Origin: Lachnospiraceae bacterium
GTDB lineage: Bacteria > Bacillota > Clostridia > Lachnospirales > Lachnospiraceae
NCBI GenBank assembly: GCA_017540265.1
Contig: JAFYBJ010000014.1
Coordinates: 1 to 60,524, forward strand
Direction of reading: 5' to 3'
Length of the DNA: 60,524 nt
Shown one piece after another: positions 1 to 9,400 of this stretch (the stretch's first letter is position 1; each line of letters starts with the position of its first letter). The notes under the pieces were generated by a model. It saw only the letters and a program-made list of their open reading frames with translations, was not told the origin of the DNA and ran no database searches. The translations under genes were made by a program, and so were the position numbers.

Positions 1-33
1 ATGGGTATGACTATATAATACGAGGATATAAAA

Positions 34-309
34 ATGCTGGCAGAAAAAAACGAAGCGATCGATGATGCGGCTACAACTGTATATCAGCTTTCCGAGGATG
101 AGCGCATACGCCTTCAGTGCCAGGCAAGAGAAGACTATGAGCGTGACCAGCGCACGGTACAGCACTATATTGAGATGCAGGCAAAAGCCTTTGAGGAACA
201 AACAAAAGCCTTTGAGGAACAAACAAAAGCCTTTGAGGAACAGACTAAGGCTCTTGCTGAAAAAAGCGCACTGATCGCAGAATATGAAGCCAGATACGGC
301 AAGCTGTAA
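34..309 (+). pseudogene. C-terminal remnant of an Rpn/PD-(D/E)XK nuclease-family protein
   Basis: This 91-residue reading frame has the alpha-helical tail seen at the end of Rpn-type (recombination-promoting nuclease / putative transposase) proteins, including the stretch LSEDERIRLQCQAREDYERD. Three AFEEQTK heptads follow, and it ends EYEARYGKL. The nuclease domain is absent, and an in-frame TAA at 16-18 closes the frame upstream, so this is a broken copy or the tail of a gene starting left of the window. The tail is nearly identical to the end of the intact paralog ending at 1660 (EYEAKYGRL), and both are followed by the same downstream sequence. Family assignment is by resemblance; translation of this fragment is uncertain, although GAGGAT lies before the ATG. 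Confidence 0.5.
185..250 (+). repeat. 21-bp tandem repeat (3 copies) encoding AFEEQTK heptads
   Basis: Three near-perfect copies of a 21-bp unit (gcctttgaggaacaaacaaa plus one base) sit in frame and encode AFEEQTK three times, a heptad coiled-coil pattern. The copies are almost identical at the DNA level, which suggests recent expansion by slippage or unequal crossing over. Confidence 0.85.
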
Positions 310-389
310 TTAAAAAAAGAATCATATGTCCGTTGATACCTGAGGTGTTGATAAGTATCCGGAATGAACGGATAAAAACAAACAATTAG
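280..389 (+). repeat. Upstream copy of the Rpn-tail / glycosyltransferase-start junction
   Basis: This segment matches 1631-1735. Across 321-380 I count 5 differences in 60 bases against 1671-1730. The match covers the last codons of the Rpn-like frame, the stop, and then the first codons of a glycosyltransferase: at 321-389 it reads IICPLIPEVLISIRNERIKT and stops at TAG 387-389, while the downstream copy reads IIRPLIPEVLINIRNERINT and continues. The upstream copy is therefore a glycosyltransferase N-terminal fragment left by a duplication or recombination. An imperfect inverted repeat (TCCGTTGATAC at 329-339, GTATC at 355-359, AACGGA at 367-372) lies inside it. Confidence 0.75.
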
Positions 390-565
390 TAACACAATAA
401 TAGTGAATGTCTGCATTGCCGTTTCATGCGGCAGAGCATCTTTGGAATCTATCATTCCGAAATTCACGTATATATAGCACAAAAGATCAGCAAAGTGACA
501 TATGCGGGTATGATCATTTTTCTGTCCGCATGATCATTCCTTATATGCCACGGAAGGGAAAAAAC

Positions 566-1660
566 ATGAAAAAAGAAAACAATTACACACAGGCTGACAT
601 TTTCGGTATACCTGCATCGAGAGAAAGCATTATTGACATATTAAAAGATGATGAATCAATTTACAGAAGATTCTGTACTCTTAAAGAAAAGCAGCAGGAT
701 AATATCCTTGGTTTTCTGAGCGGGGAACGGGGACTTGAGGTTCTTTTGGACAGTTTCTTCAGGAAAATCTTCAATCCCTTGGATAATAAGGAACGCATGT
801 GCAGTCTTTTGTCTGCGTTGATGGGAGAGTGTGTGGAGGATTATACAGTTATCCCCAGAGAGGGGACTCAGATGTATGAAAAGTGCAGTCTTGTCATCAT
901 GGATATCCTTGTACGTCTGGGCGATGACAGACTTGTAGATGTGGAGATGCAAAAGATAGGATACAGGTTTCCTGCGCAGAGAAGTACCTGCTATGCATCG
1001 GATCTTGTTATGCGTCAGTATAATGCGCTTAGAGCAGAGCATGGATGGGATTTTAATTATGATATGATCCGGCCTGTAAGCATCTTTGTGATAATCGAAT
1101 CACCGAGTAAGGAATTTGGAATATCACCTGATTATGTGCACCGGAGACAGGTGTCCTACAGCAGCGGCATAGAGCTTTCGGAGACTGTAAATATCACTTA
1201 CTTCACACTTGACAGGTTTCAGAAATCCATTGAAAATATAGTAAGTCCTTTGGATAAATGGCTTGCTTTTTTCACTTATAAGAAGCCAAAGGATATAATA
1301 TCATTAGTAAACAGATATCCGGAATATCTGCCTTTGTATCATGAAATCTCTGAATTTCGCAAAAATCCAAAGGAGGCGGTCTTTATGTATTCAGAAGCTT
1401 TAGCTGTGCTTGATCGTAATACGGAACTATACATGATAGAGGAAATGCGACAGGAGAAAGAAGTGCTTTCGCAGGAGAAAGAAGCACTTTCGCAGGAGAA
1501 AGACGCACTTTCGCAGGAGAAAGAAATGCTTGTTAAGGAGAAAGACGCACTTTCGCAAGAGGTAGAACATCTGGAAAAGTGTATAAGTGAGAAGAACAGA
1601 GAACTTTCCGAACAGTCAGCAAGACTTGAGGAATATGAAGCAAAGTATGGCAGGCTGTAA
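566..1660 (+). CDS. Rpn family PD-(D/E)XK nuclease / putative transposase
   Basis: The product is about 364 residues and belongs to the Rpn (recombination-promoting nuclease) family, also annotated as PD-(D/E)XK nuclease-family transposase. Members cut DNA and in E. coli raise RecA-independent recombination. A conserved catalytic-type block GDDRLVDVEMQ carries the acidic and E-x-Q positions of the fold. The middle region (SPLDKWLAFF, DRNTELYMIEEM) is typical of clostridial members. The tail is a coiled coil with five EKExLSQ-type heptads at 1456-1560. I chose the ATG at 566 because GGAAGGG precedes it at 552-558; an upstream in-frame ATG at 407 would add 53 residues unlike the family. The stop overlaps the likely start of the next gene. 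Cellular role here is unknown. Confidence 0.75.
   Translation: MKKENNYTQADIFGIPASRESIIDILKDDESIYRRFCTLKEKQQDNILGFLSGERGLEVLLDSFFRKIFNPLDNKERMCSLLSALMGECVEDYTVIPREGTQMYEKCSLVIMDILVRLGDDRLVDVEMQKIGYRFPAQRSTCYASDLVMRQYNALRAEHGWDFNYDMIRPVSIFVIIESPSKEFGISPDYVHRRQVSYSSGIELSETVNITYFTLDRFQKSIENIVSPLDKWLAFFTYKKPKDIISLVNRYPEYLPLYHEISEFRKNPKEAVFMYSEALAVLDRNTELYMIEEMRQEKEVLSQEKEALSQEKDALSQEKEMLVKEKDALSQEVEHLEKCISEKNRELSEQSARLEEYEAKYGRL
1456..1560 (+). repeat. 21-bp tandem repeat encoding EKExLSQ heptads
   Basis: Five consecutive 21-bp units (gagaaagaagcactttcgca and variants, one diverged to EKEMLVK) encode heptads in the coiled-coil tail of the Rpn-like nuclease. The two Rpn-type frames use different heptads (AFEEQTK and EKExLSQ), so each tail expanded independently. 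Confidence 0.85.
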
Positions 1661-2893
1661 TTTAAAAAAAATCATACGTCCGTTGATACCTGAGGTGTTG
1701 ATAAATATCAGAAATGAACGGATAAACACAAAAGAGATCATCACCGCGGCAGAGAAAAAAACGGCACCATTTTCGAAAGATGCATTTCCATATGGGATCA
1801 GGCTGTTTGGTGACGGGGATTCGGGTACGGGTATAGGCGAAGAAGTAAATCGTATGTTGGAAGTCGCAAAGAAAAGCGGGATATCGTATACGTATATTCA
1901 AATACCGGAAGATGGCAGGGGTGTTTTTCCGAATGAAAAAAAATGTCGGAAAGTGATCGTGGCATTAATATTTTTGCGGTACAACCAGATAAATGGCCGA
2001 GAGTCAGGAATGCGTTGCCTGACAGCGTTATTGATAACCATTATAATATTGCTTACTGGGCCTGGGAAACTCCGGTAATTCCAAAAGAGTGGGTGCCGTT
2101 ATGCGGATGGTTTGATGAGGTCTGGGGTATTTCGGATTTTGTCGCTGATGCAATAAGAAAAGTATCAGACAGACCCGTGAGGGAGATGCGACTCTGTTTT
2201 GATGTATCAGATATGAAGATGGATAATTGTAAAGATGCAGCTGTCAGCTTCAGGTCTGATCATGGAATACCGGAGGATTCCATTGTTTATCTTACCATGT
2301 TTGACGGCAGAAGCTGCATGGAAAGAAAAAATCCGGCAGGCGCTATAGAAGCCTTTAAGAAGGCTTTCCCGGAAGAAAAGGATGATGTTTTTCTTATTGT
2401 AAAGGGAAAAGAGACGTATAAAAAAAGAAAGAAGAAGCTTAGAGAGTCGCTTTCAAAATACAGAAATGTGATCTGGATAGATGAACGTCTTTCCAGAGAA
2501 AAACTGGATGGAATGATGGCAGCGTCTGATGTGCTGATATCACTTCACCGTGCGGAAGGCTTCGGTCTTCCCGTAGCTGAAATGATGCTGCTTGGGAAGG
2601 CTGTGGTATCAACAGGATATTCGGCAACGGTTGAGTTTACGGATGAAAGCTGTGCAGTGATGGTTCCTTATGAACCGGTGACACTTAAGCATGATGTGAT
2701 AGTTTACAGGAAGGGAACTGTTTGGGCAGAGCCGGATGTTGATGCTGCCGCAAAAGGGATACGAAAGCTTTATGACGATCCGGAGTTCAGAAAGAGGATT
2801 TCAGAGGCGGCAATAGCAAAGGTTAAGGAAACGCTGTCGATTGATATTGCGGCAGATAAGATGAAGCGTTATATAAATGAGATATATGAGTAA
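1647..2893 (+). CDS. Glycosyltransferase (GT4-like), interrupted by a frameshift at a poly-A run
   Basis: Two overlapping frames together make one glycosyltransferase. Frame 3 encodes the N-terminal part (IIRPLIPEVLINIRNERINT, then FPYGIRLFGDGDSGTGIGEE, a nucleotide-sugar transferase N-terminus) and runs to a stop at 2078. Frame 2, from 1943, encodes the rest: HYNIAYWAWETP, the GT4-like HRAEGFGLPVAEMMLLGKAV motif, and the C-terminus. The shift is at the eight-A run 1936-1943; one more A would join the frames as NEKKMSESDRGINIF. The downstream part alone is 316 residues. The start is uncertain: ATG 1635 or 1647, overlapping the nuclease stop. It could be a true pseudogene, a phase-variable gene or a consensus error. 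The N-terminus is duplicated at 312-389. Confidence 0.7.
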
Positions 2894-2924
2894 AGCGGCA
2901 ACTTGAATAAGGTTGCCGCTTTTA
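2891..2924 (+). terminator. Rho-independent terminator after the glycosyltransferase
   Basis: A 9-bp perfect stem, AGCGGCAAC at 2894-2902 with GTTGCCGCT at 2912-2920, closes a 9-nt loop and runs into a short T stretch. It begins at the glycosyltransferase stop codon. Confidence 0.85.
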
Positions 2925-2945
2925 CTATAATCATTTCATAAAAAC

Positions 2946-2975
2946 AAAAATCCCGGAAGCCTGTGCATTCCGGGA
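2946..2975 (-). terminator. Terminator of the tRNA-Trp gene
   Basis: Read on the minus strand, TCCCGGAA and TTCCGGGA (plus-strand 2951-2958 and 2968-2975) form an 8-bp stem followed by TTTTTG. It lies just downstream of the tRNA on its strand. Confidence 0.85.
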
Positions 2976-2979
2976 TGAG

Positions 2980-3050
2980 CAGGGGCAGAAGGAGTCGAAC
3001 CCTCTTCGACGGTTTTGGAGACCGATGTTAAACCGTTTAACTATGCCCCT
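2980..3050 (-). tRNA. tRNA-Trp (anticodon CCA)
   Basis: The minus strand folds as a full cloverleaf. The acceptor stem is AGGGGCA/TGCCCCT, the D arm GTTA/TAAC, the anticodon loop CTCCAAA gives CCA at positions 34-36, and the T arm GAGGG-TTCGACT-CCTTC is intact. The discriminator base is G, as usual for bacterial tRNA-Trp. The 3' CCA is not encoded. The first anticodon-stem pair is a T-T mismatch. Confidence 0.95.
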
Positions 3051-3066
3051 TTAGCCAACAGGTGAT

Positions 3067-3095
3067 ATATTAACAGATGAATCTTTAATTGGCAA
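3067..3095 (-). promoter_or_regulatory. Sigma-A promoter of tRNA-Trp
   Basis: On the minus strand TTGCCA (plus 3090-3095) and TAATAT (plus 3067-3072) are separated by exactly 17 bases, placing a start about 10 bases before the tRNA. The element lies directly against the divergent kinase gene start at 3111. Confidence 0.7.
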
Positions 3096-3110
3096 GGGAA
3101 AATTTTCTTG

Positions 3111-5909
3111 ATGGATACGCAGCTTGCGATTTTATACATACCGGCGCTTTTGTTTACTGCTTTTTCTTTGTGGCTGATAAACCGGGCGGGAAGCTCCACC
3201 ATGGTAAGGAGCGTGAATTTTACGGGTTTTTCATGCCTGGCATTCTTTCTTTCACTCATATCCGCAATGGCTGTCGGGAAGGGTGGTTTTGAAGCAGAGG
3301 GGGTCATCCTCTGCATGGTGGTCACTTTTTTAGTCCTGTCACAGACTATGCTTTCAATAATATCCTGCGGAGTGGATATCCCGGAAGCTTTCTCTGCAAC
3401 TATTCTGCTTTTTAATGTCATATACGGTGTGTTTCTGCTCATAATGGCCCGTTCCGGCCTGGCACCCTTTGTACTGAGCCCGCCCGACCGCCTGGGGAGC
3501 GGCGCCGGATGCCTTCTTGGAATGCCGTATTTTGCCGGTATAGCGGTCTGGATCATCACGGCATCTGCAGGTTTTATGATCACCTTTAATTATTACAGGG
3601 CGGGAAAGAAGGAGACCAACAGAGGAACACTGCGTCTTGCGTTTACTGATCTGGTCCTTCCCGTATTTGCCGTATTAACTCTTTTTATGCCCGGTGCGAT
3701 CCTGTACATGCTTTCGGCGGGGGTATTCTTAAGCTGGGTGATCACGGTATTTGTCATCTGGCGTTACAGGATGTTTGATCCACTCCAGATGGCAAGGGAT
3801 GATATAATCGAGACTATCGAAGAGGGATTCGTTGTTATAGATAATGCGGACAGGCTTCTTTTTAAGAATGACCGCGCAGCAAAGATATTTCCGGGGCTTA
3901 ATTATGAAGCTACCACACCGGATGTTGTAAGCCTTCTTAAGGAAAATGACAGAAAAGAGCTTGAACTTGATGACCGCATATATATGATCTCCATGGCACC
4001 TTTCTATTCCGCGGAAGAGCTTAAGGGTACCACAATATGGATCTATGACAAGACAGAAGAGCATGAATTCACCGACAGGCTCATAGAGCTCAGGAATGAA
4101 GCAGAGAAGGCAAATGAGGCAAAGTCACTTTTCCTTGCAAATATGAGTCATGAGATCAGGACCCCCATGAACGCCATCATAGGCATGACGGAGCTGATCC
4201 TTAATGACAATATAAGCAGCAAGGTGGCAGAAAATGCAAATAATATCAGAAATGCCAGTGCCACGCTCCTTTCGCTGATAAACGGGATACTGGATTTTTC
4301 AAAAATAGAGACCGGCAAGATGGAGGTTTCGGAAACGGAATACAATCCGGGACTTCTTTTAAAGGATATCTGTAATATGGCCGGTATGAAATTAAAAGAT
4401 AAGAATGTTGAACTCATTGTCCATGTGGATGAGAGCCTGCCCGGCGTGCTGCTTGGGGATGAGACCCATGTCAGGCAGATATATACAAATATTATCTCAA
4501 ATGCCGTAAAATATACAAAGAGGGGCTATATCCGCACCGATGTGACCTGGAAGGAAGAGGGCGGCAATAAGATCAGGATAATGGTATCCGTAGAGGATAC
4601 CGGCGTGGGAATAAAGCAGGAAAGTATCCCCACACTCTTTGAGAGCTTCCAGAGAGCGGATATGATCCAGAACAGGACTATAGAAGGAACAGGCCTCGGT
4701 CTTGCCATATGCAAGAGGATAGTGGAAACCATGGACGGCAGGATAGATGTGAGGAGCACCTATGGCGTCGGCAGCGTATTCACTTTTGAATATGTCCAGA
4801 AAGTGGCGGACAGGACTCCTCTTGGAAATTACGACCACATAGAGCTTCCGATTGACAGTGAAAGCGACAGGAAGACTTTTATTGCTCCGCTTGCGAGGAT
4901 ACTGGTTGTAGACGATAATATAACCAATATAAAGGTTGCCCAGGGAATACTCGGAATGTATCAGGTGAGGGTGGATACCTGCATGAGCGGAAGGGAATGT
5001 CTGGAGAAACTCTCAAAGAACCGTTATCATATGGTATTAATGGATCAGATGATGCCGGAGATGGACGGTATAGAGACCACCAGGCTCATACGTTCTTCTG
5101 CCGATGCGGATATCCGGGATATCCCCGTCATAGCCCTTACCGCTAATGCCATAAGCGGCACCAGGGAGATGTTTTTGCAGAATGGCTTCCAGGAATATAT
5201 TTCAAAGCCGATAGCTCTCTCAGCCATAGAGGATGTGCTTGGGAGGTTCTTACCTCCGGAGATAATCCATTATGTGGACAGGGCGGATGTGCCGGAAGCC
5301 GCCGAGCTTGCCGATATCGAGATAGAAGATGTTAATATTGATGTCGGGATGCAGAATTACGGTAATGATGCGTCGAGATATATACAGATACTCAAATATA
5401 TATGCGAGGATGGCGAGGGACATCTGGAACGTATAAAGAAGTGCCTTGAGGCAGATGATATAGAACAGTATGTTTATGAGGTCCATGCTTTAAAGGGGCT
5501 GATGGCCGGTATAGGAGCAAAGAGCCTTTCCGATTTTGCAAGGATGCAGGAGATGGCTGCCAGGGAGGGACGTACTTCTGTAATAAAAGAAGAGGGCATG
5601 CTTCTTTATGAACGTTACGGCAGGATGCTTTATAATATAAGTTCGGCACTTGAAGAGGGCGGTCTTTTAAGGAATGAAAAGAGGGAGATGCATGATGAGC
5701 CTCTGACCTGGGAAGAGTTTTTAACAAGGTTAAGATCCCTTGAGAATTCCCTTGATATGCTGGAACAGTCGGAGGCGGCAAGGAAGATAGACGATCTGCT
5801 TTCCTATCCGCTTGATGAGGGTATAAGGGAAGCGCTGTTAAACGTAAAAAAGGCAACTGCGGATTTTGATTATGAGGAAGCTTCCGAATTGATAAAGATG
5901 ATGATGTAG
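3111..5909 (+). CDS. Hybrid sensor histidine kinase with 7TM sensor, receiver and HPt domains
   Basis: This membrane protein of about 932 residues holds a whole phosphorelay. Residues ~5-215 are hydrophobic with about seven membrane segments (histidine-kinase 7TM type). A PAS-like linker follows to ~325. HisKA has the phospho-acceptor in NMSHEIRTPMN (His about 347). HATPase_c has NIISNAVKYT, DTGVGI and TGLGLAI boxes. A receiver (ILVVDDN, phospho-acceptor Asp about 645 in LMDQMMPEMDG) and an HPt module (HALKG, His about 792) come next. The output regulator is not in the window. ATG 3111 is preceded by AAGGGA; a TTG at 3108 is also possible. The next gene starts 17 bases on, so the two may be co-transcribed. 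The ligand is unknown. Confidence 0.92.
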   Translation: MDTQLAILYIPALLFTAFSLWLINRAGSSTMVRSVNFTGFSCLAFFLSLISAMAVGKGGFEAEGVILCMVVTFLVLSQTMLSIISCGVDIPEAFSATILLFNVIYGVFLLIMARSGLAPFVLSPPDRLGSGAGCLLGMPYFAGIAVWIITASAGFMITFNYYRAGKKETNRGTLRLAFTDLVLPVFAVLTLFMPGAILYMLSAGVFLSWVITVFVIWRYRMFDPLQMARDDIIETIEEGFVVIDNADRLLFKNDRAAKIFPGLNYEATTPDVVSLLKENDRKELELDDRIYMISMAPFYSAEELKGTTIWIYDKTEEHEFTDRLIELRNEAEKANEAKSLFLANMSHEIRTPMNAIIGMTELILNDNISSKVAENANNIRNASATLLSLINGILDFSKIETGKMEVSETEYNPGLLLKDICNMAGMKLKDKNVELIVHVDESLPGVLLGDETHVRQIYTNIISNAVKYTKRGYIRTDVTWKEEGGNKIRIMVSVEDTGVGIKQESIPTLFESFQRADMIQNRTIEGTGLGLAICKRIVETMDGRIDVRSTYGVGSVFTFEYVQKVADRTPLGNYDHIELPIDSESDRKTFIAPLARILVVDDNITNIKVAQGILGMYQVRVDTCMSGRECLEKLSKNRYHMVLMDQMMPEMDGIETTRLIRSSADADIRDIPVIALTANAISGTREMFLQNGFQEYISKPIALSAIEDVLGRFLPPEIIHYVDRADVPEAAELADIEIEDVNIDVGMQNYGNDASRYIQILKYICEDGEGHLERIKKCLEADDIEQYVYEVHALKGLMAGIGAKSLSDFARMQEMAAREGRTSVIKEEGMLLYERYGRMLYNISSALEEGGLLRNEKREMHDEPLTWEEFLTRLRSLENSLDMLEQSEAARKIDDLLSYPLDEGIREALLNVKKATADFDYEEASELIKMMM

Positions 5910-5926
5910 GATAAGGAGAGCGGCTT

Positions 5927-6385
5927 ATGAACAGCAGAAAGGCTGGAATCGAGGAGATAATAGGAAAGTATCAGACGGATACCATGGAACTGTCGCGTTA
6001 CCTGCCATGGCTTGAAAATAAAAGAGGGGAAAAACTTTCCGAGTCTTATGATCCCAGCAAGGGCGAAGGGACTACCATGATGTTTCCAGTTTTTGACGGA
6101 ACTCTCATGAACTTTGTGAGAGCTGCGGAAAAAACCGTCTTCATAAACCGAAATTATATGTACAGTATGAAAAAATACGGCATGAAAAGTGCGAATGATG
6201 AGCTTAAGTTTATCGAGGGCGCACAGATAACAGATATGCAGGTATTAGGAGATATACTTTCATCGTATATAATAAAGGGACGGGTGAGGGGACTTGCCTG
6301 GACAGAGGGGGTAAAGAACGGAGTTTATCTGGCAGTGATCACAAAAATGAAGGAACTCATAGAATTCTGGACAAGCCCGTTTTAA
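5927..6385 (+). CDS. DUF6508-like hypothetical protein
   Basis: This is a small soluble protein of 152 residues with no signal peptide or membrane segment. The C-terminal pattern (ILSSYIIKGRVRG...GVYLAVITKMKEL) resembles DUF6508, a family of unknown function; this is recognition by eye. An AAGGAG site precedes the ATG, and the gene follows the hybrid kinase by 17 bases, so it is probably in the same transcript. No function is proposed. Confidence 0.6.
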   Translation: MNSRKAGIEEIIGKYQTDTMELSRYLPWLENKRGEKLSESYDPSKGEGTTMMFPVFDGTLMNFVRAAEKTVFINRNYMYSMKKYGMKSANDELKFIEGAQITDMQVLGDILSSYIIKGRVRGLAWTEGVKNGVYLAVITKMKELIEFWTSPF

Positions 6386-6446
6386 GAAAGGTTATCCTTA
6401 AGAAAGAGATAAACAGTGCCCTGTTTGGGCGGAAAGGAAAAGAGAA

Positions 6447-9400
6447 GTGGGAAGCGTTAGACGAGTATTTGCGGCAAAGAAAAAGGAATATGCGGGGAAG
6501 GAGAGGGAGCTGCTTTCAGAGATAAAAGATTATCTCGGTATAGAAGGTATAGAGGATCTTCGTATCTATATAAGATATGACGTGGAGAATATATCTGATA
6601 AGGTATTTGAAAAAGCCTGCAGGGGGATCTTTTCGGAACCTCCTGTTGATGAGATATTTCTTGAAGAGATAGAAGTTCCCGCAGGCGCAAGATGTTTTGG
6701 CGTGGAATATCTGCCGGGGCAGTATGATCAGAGAGCGGATTCTGCCGAGCAGTGCATAAGGCTTTTAAAAGAAGATGAGGAGGCTGTGGTAAAGACAGCC
6801 GTGGTTTATGTGCTTTCAGGCAATATAAGCGATGCGGATTTTGACCGTGTTAAAGCGCATTGCATTAATCCGGTGGATTCCAGGGAAACAGGGATGGAGA
6901 AAAAAGAAACCCTGATCATGGAATATGAGGAGCCTGCGGATGTAAAGATCTTTGACGGCTTCAAAGATATGGATGAAGAAAGCTTAAAGGCTCTTTATGA
7001 TTCCCTTGGCCTTGCAATGACATTCAGGGATTTCAAACATATACAGGGATATTTTAAGAATGAGGAAAAAAGAGATCCTTCCATGACCGAGATAAGGGTT
7101 CTCGATACCTATTGGTCGGATCATTGCAGACATACCACATTTGCCACAGAGCTTAAGAATGTTGAATTCGGAGACGGATATTTAAAGACTCCCATTGAAA
7201 CAAGCTACTTAAGCTATCTTGATACAAGAAATGAACTGTATAAGGACAGGGATGATAAATTTGTCTGCCTTATGGATCTGGCTCTCATTGCAATGAAGAA
7301 GCTTAAGAAGGACGGCAAGCTCACGGATATGGAAGTATCCGATGAGATAAATGCCTGCTCCATAGTGGTACCAATAGAGATCGATCCTATGGACGGAGGC
7401 GAAAAATATACCGAAGAGTGGCTCATAAGCTTTAAGAATGAGACTCACAACCATCCTACAGAGATAGAACCTTTCGGTGGCGCTGCAACCTGTCTTGGCG
7501 GAGCCATAAGAGATCCCCTTTCGGGCAGGTCCTATGTTTATCAGGCAATGAGGATAACAGGCGCTGCAGATCCCACGGTTCCCGTGGCGGAAACATTAAA
7601 GGGCAAGCTCCCCCAGATGAAACTGGTAAGGGGCGCGGCTAAGGGCTATTCCTCTTACGGAAACCAGATAGGCCTTGCGACCGGTCTTGTTAAAGAAATA
7701 TATCATCCGGGATATGTGGCAAAGCGCATGGAGATAGGCGCTGTTATGGGCGCGGCACCCAGAAAAAATGTAAAGCGTTTAAATTCAGATCCGGGAGATA
7801 TCATAATACTTCTTGGCGGACGCACAGGAAGAGACGGCTGCGGCGGTGCAACAGGTGCTTCCAAGGCACACACCGAGAGTTCGATAGAGCAGTGCGGAGC
7901 GGAAGTTCAGAAGGGGAATCCGCCTACAGAGAGGAAGCTTCAGAGGCTCTTCAGACGCCCTGAAGTAAGTAAGCTCATAAAGAAGTGCAATGACTTTGGT
8001 GCAGGCGGAGTATCCGTTGCAATAGGAGAGCTGGCTGATGGTCTTAAGGTGGATCTTGACAGAGTGCCTAAAAAATATGCGGGTCTTGACGGAACCGAAC
8101 TGGCAATATCCGAATCCCAGGAGAGGATGGCAGTTGTTGTAGATCCCGCGGATGTGAAGGAATTCATGGGATATGCTGCGGAAGAAAATCTTGAAGCTAC
8201 CGAGGTGGCTGTGGTCACAAGGGAAAAGCGCCTGGTACTTTCATGGAGAGGGAAGGATATCGTAAATATAAGCCGTGCTTTCCTGGATACAAACGGGGCA
8301 CATCAGGAGACGGATGTATTTGTGGAGATACCCGATGAGAAGGATGATTATCTTAAGAAGACAGCTATCCCTGCGGTAGAAAAAGATCTTGAAAAAAATG
8401 ATATAAGGGCTGCATGGCTGGATACTCTGGCGGATCTTAATGTCTGCTCCCAGAAGGGGCTTGTTGAGATGTTCGATTCGTCCATAGGCGCATCCAGCGT
8501 ATATATGCCTTACGGCGGAAAGAAACAGCTTACGGAAACACAGGTGATGGCTGCAAAAGTGCCCATGACAGGCAAGGCTGATACGGATGCGGTTACACTC
8601 ATGAGCTACGGTTTTGATCCTTATCTTTCTGCGTGGAGCCCTTATCACGGTGCCATTTATTCGGTACTCAGGTCTGTATCCGCAATAGTTGCGGCAGGCG
8701 GTGACTATAAGAAGATCCATTTCACTTTCCAGGAATATTTTAAGAGAATGAAAGAGGATAAGCGTGGCTGGAGCGAACCTTTTACAGCGTTACTTGGTGC
8801 TTATGATGCACAGCTGGGCTTTGGACTTGCGTCCATCGGCGGCAAGGATTCCATGAGCGGAAGCTTTAACGATATCCATGTGCCTCCCACACTTGTATCT
8901 TTTGCGGTTGCTGTTGCATCCGGAAAGAATATCATAACCCCCGAACTTAAAAAGGCGGGAAACAGGCTTGTGGTATTTGAAATAGAAAAAGATGAATATG
9001 ATGTTCCTGTATATCGTTCCGTGATGGAAATGTACGATGAGGTGGCAGAGCTCATAAAGGATAAGAAGATATGCTCTGCTTATGTGCTTGATGCATCGGG
9101 AATAGCTGCTGCGGTTTCGAGGATGGGATTCGGAAACGGCCTTGGCGTAAGTTTTGAAAAAGACTTCCCCGCAAAGGCAGCTTTCGAAAATATGACGGGC
9201 GCGCTTATATGCGAGATGCCTGCCGATGCGGCAGAGGGCTTGAAGTCTTCGCACATTGTTGTCGGTACTGTATCAGAGGGTGACTTTGAATTGGCAGGAA
9301 CCGTGATAAGCGCAGAGGATGCGTTAAAGTCATGGACCTCTAAGCTTGAAAAAGTTTATCCTTCAAAAGCTTCCAAAGAAAAGACTCCCGTGGATATGCC

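Noticed and set aside
1-33. Start of the first Rpn-like frame at base 1
   Set aside because: The in-frame TAA at 16-18 stops it; the usable ATG is at 34.
185-250. CRISPR-like short repeats
   Set aside because: In-frame coding heptad repeats without spacers.
407-565. N-terminal extension of the Rpn-like nuclease from ATG 407
   Set aside because: No ribosome-binding site, sequence unlike the family, and a good site lies before ATG 566.
6386-6446. Terminator or purine riboswitch before purL
   Set aside because: Only a tiny GCCC/GGGC hairpin with no T run; no riboswitch core is visible.
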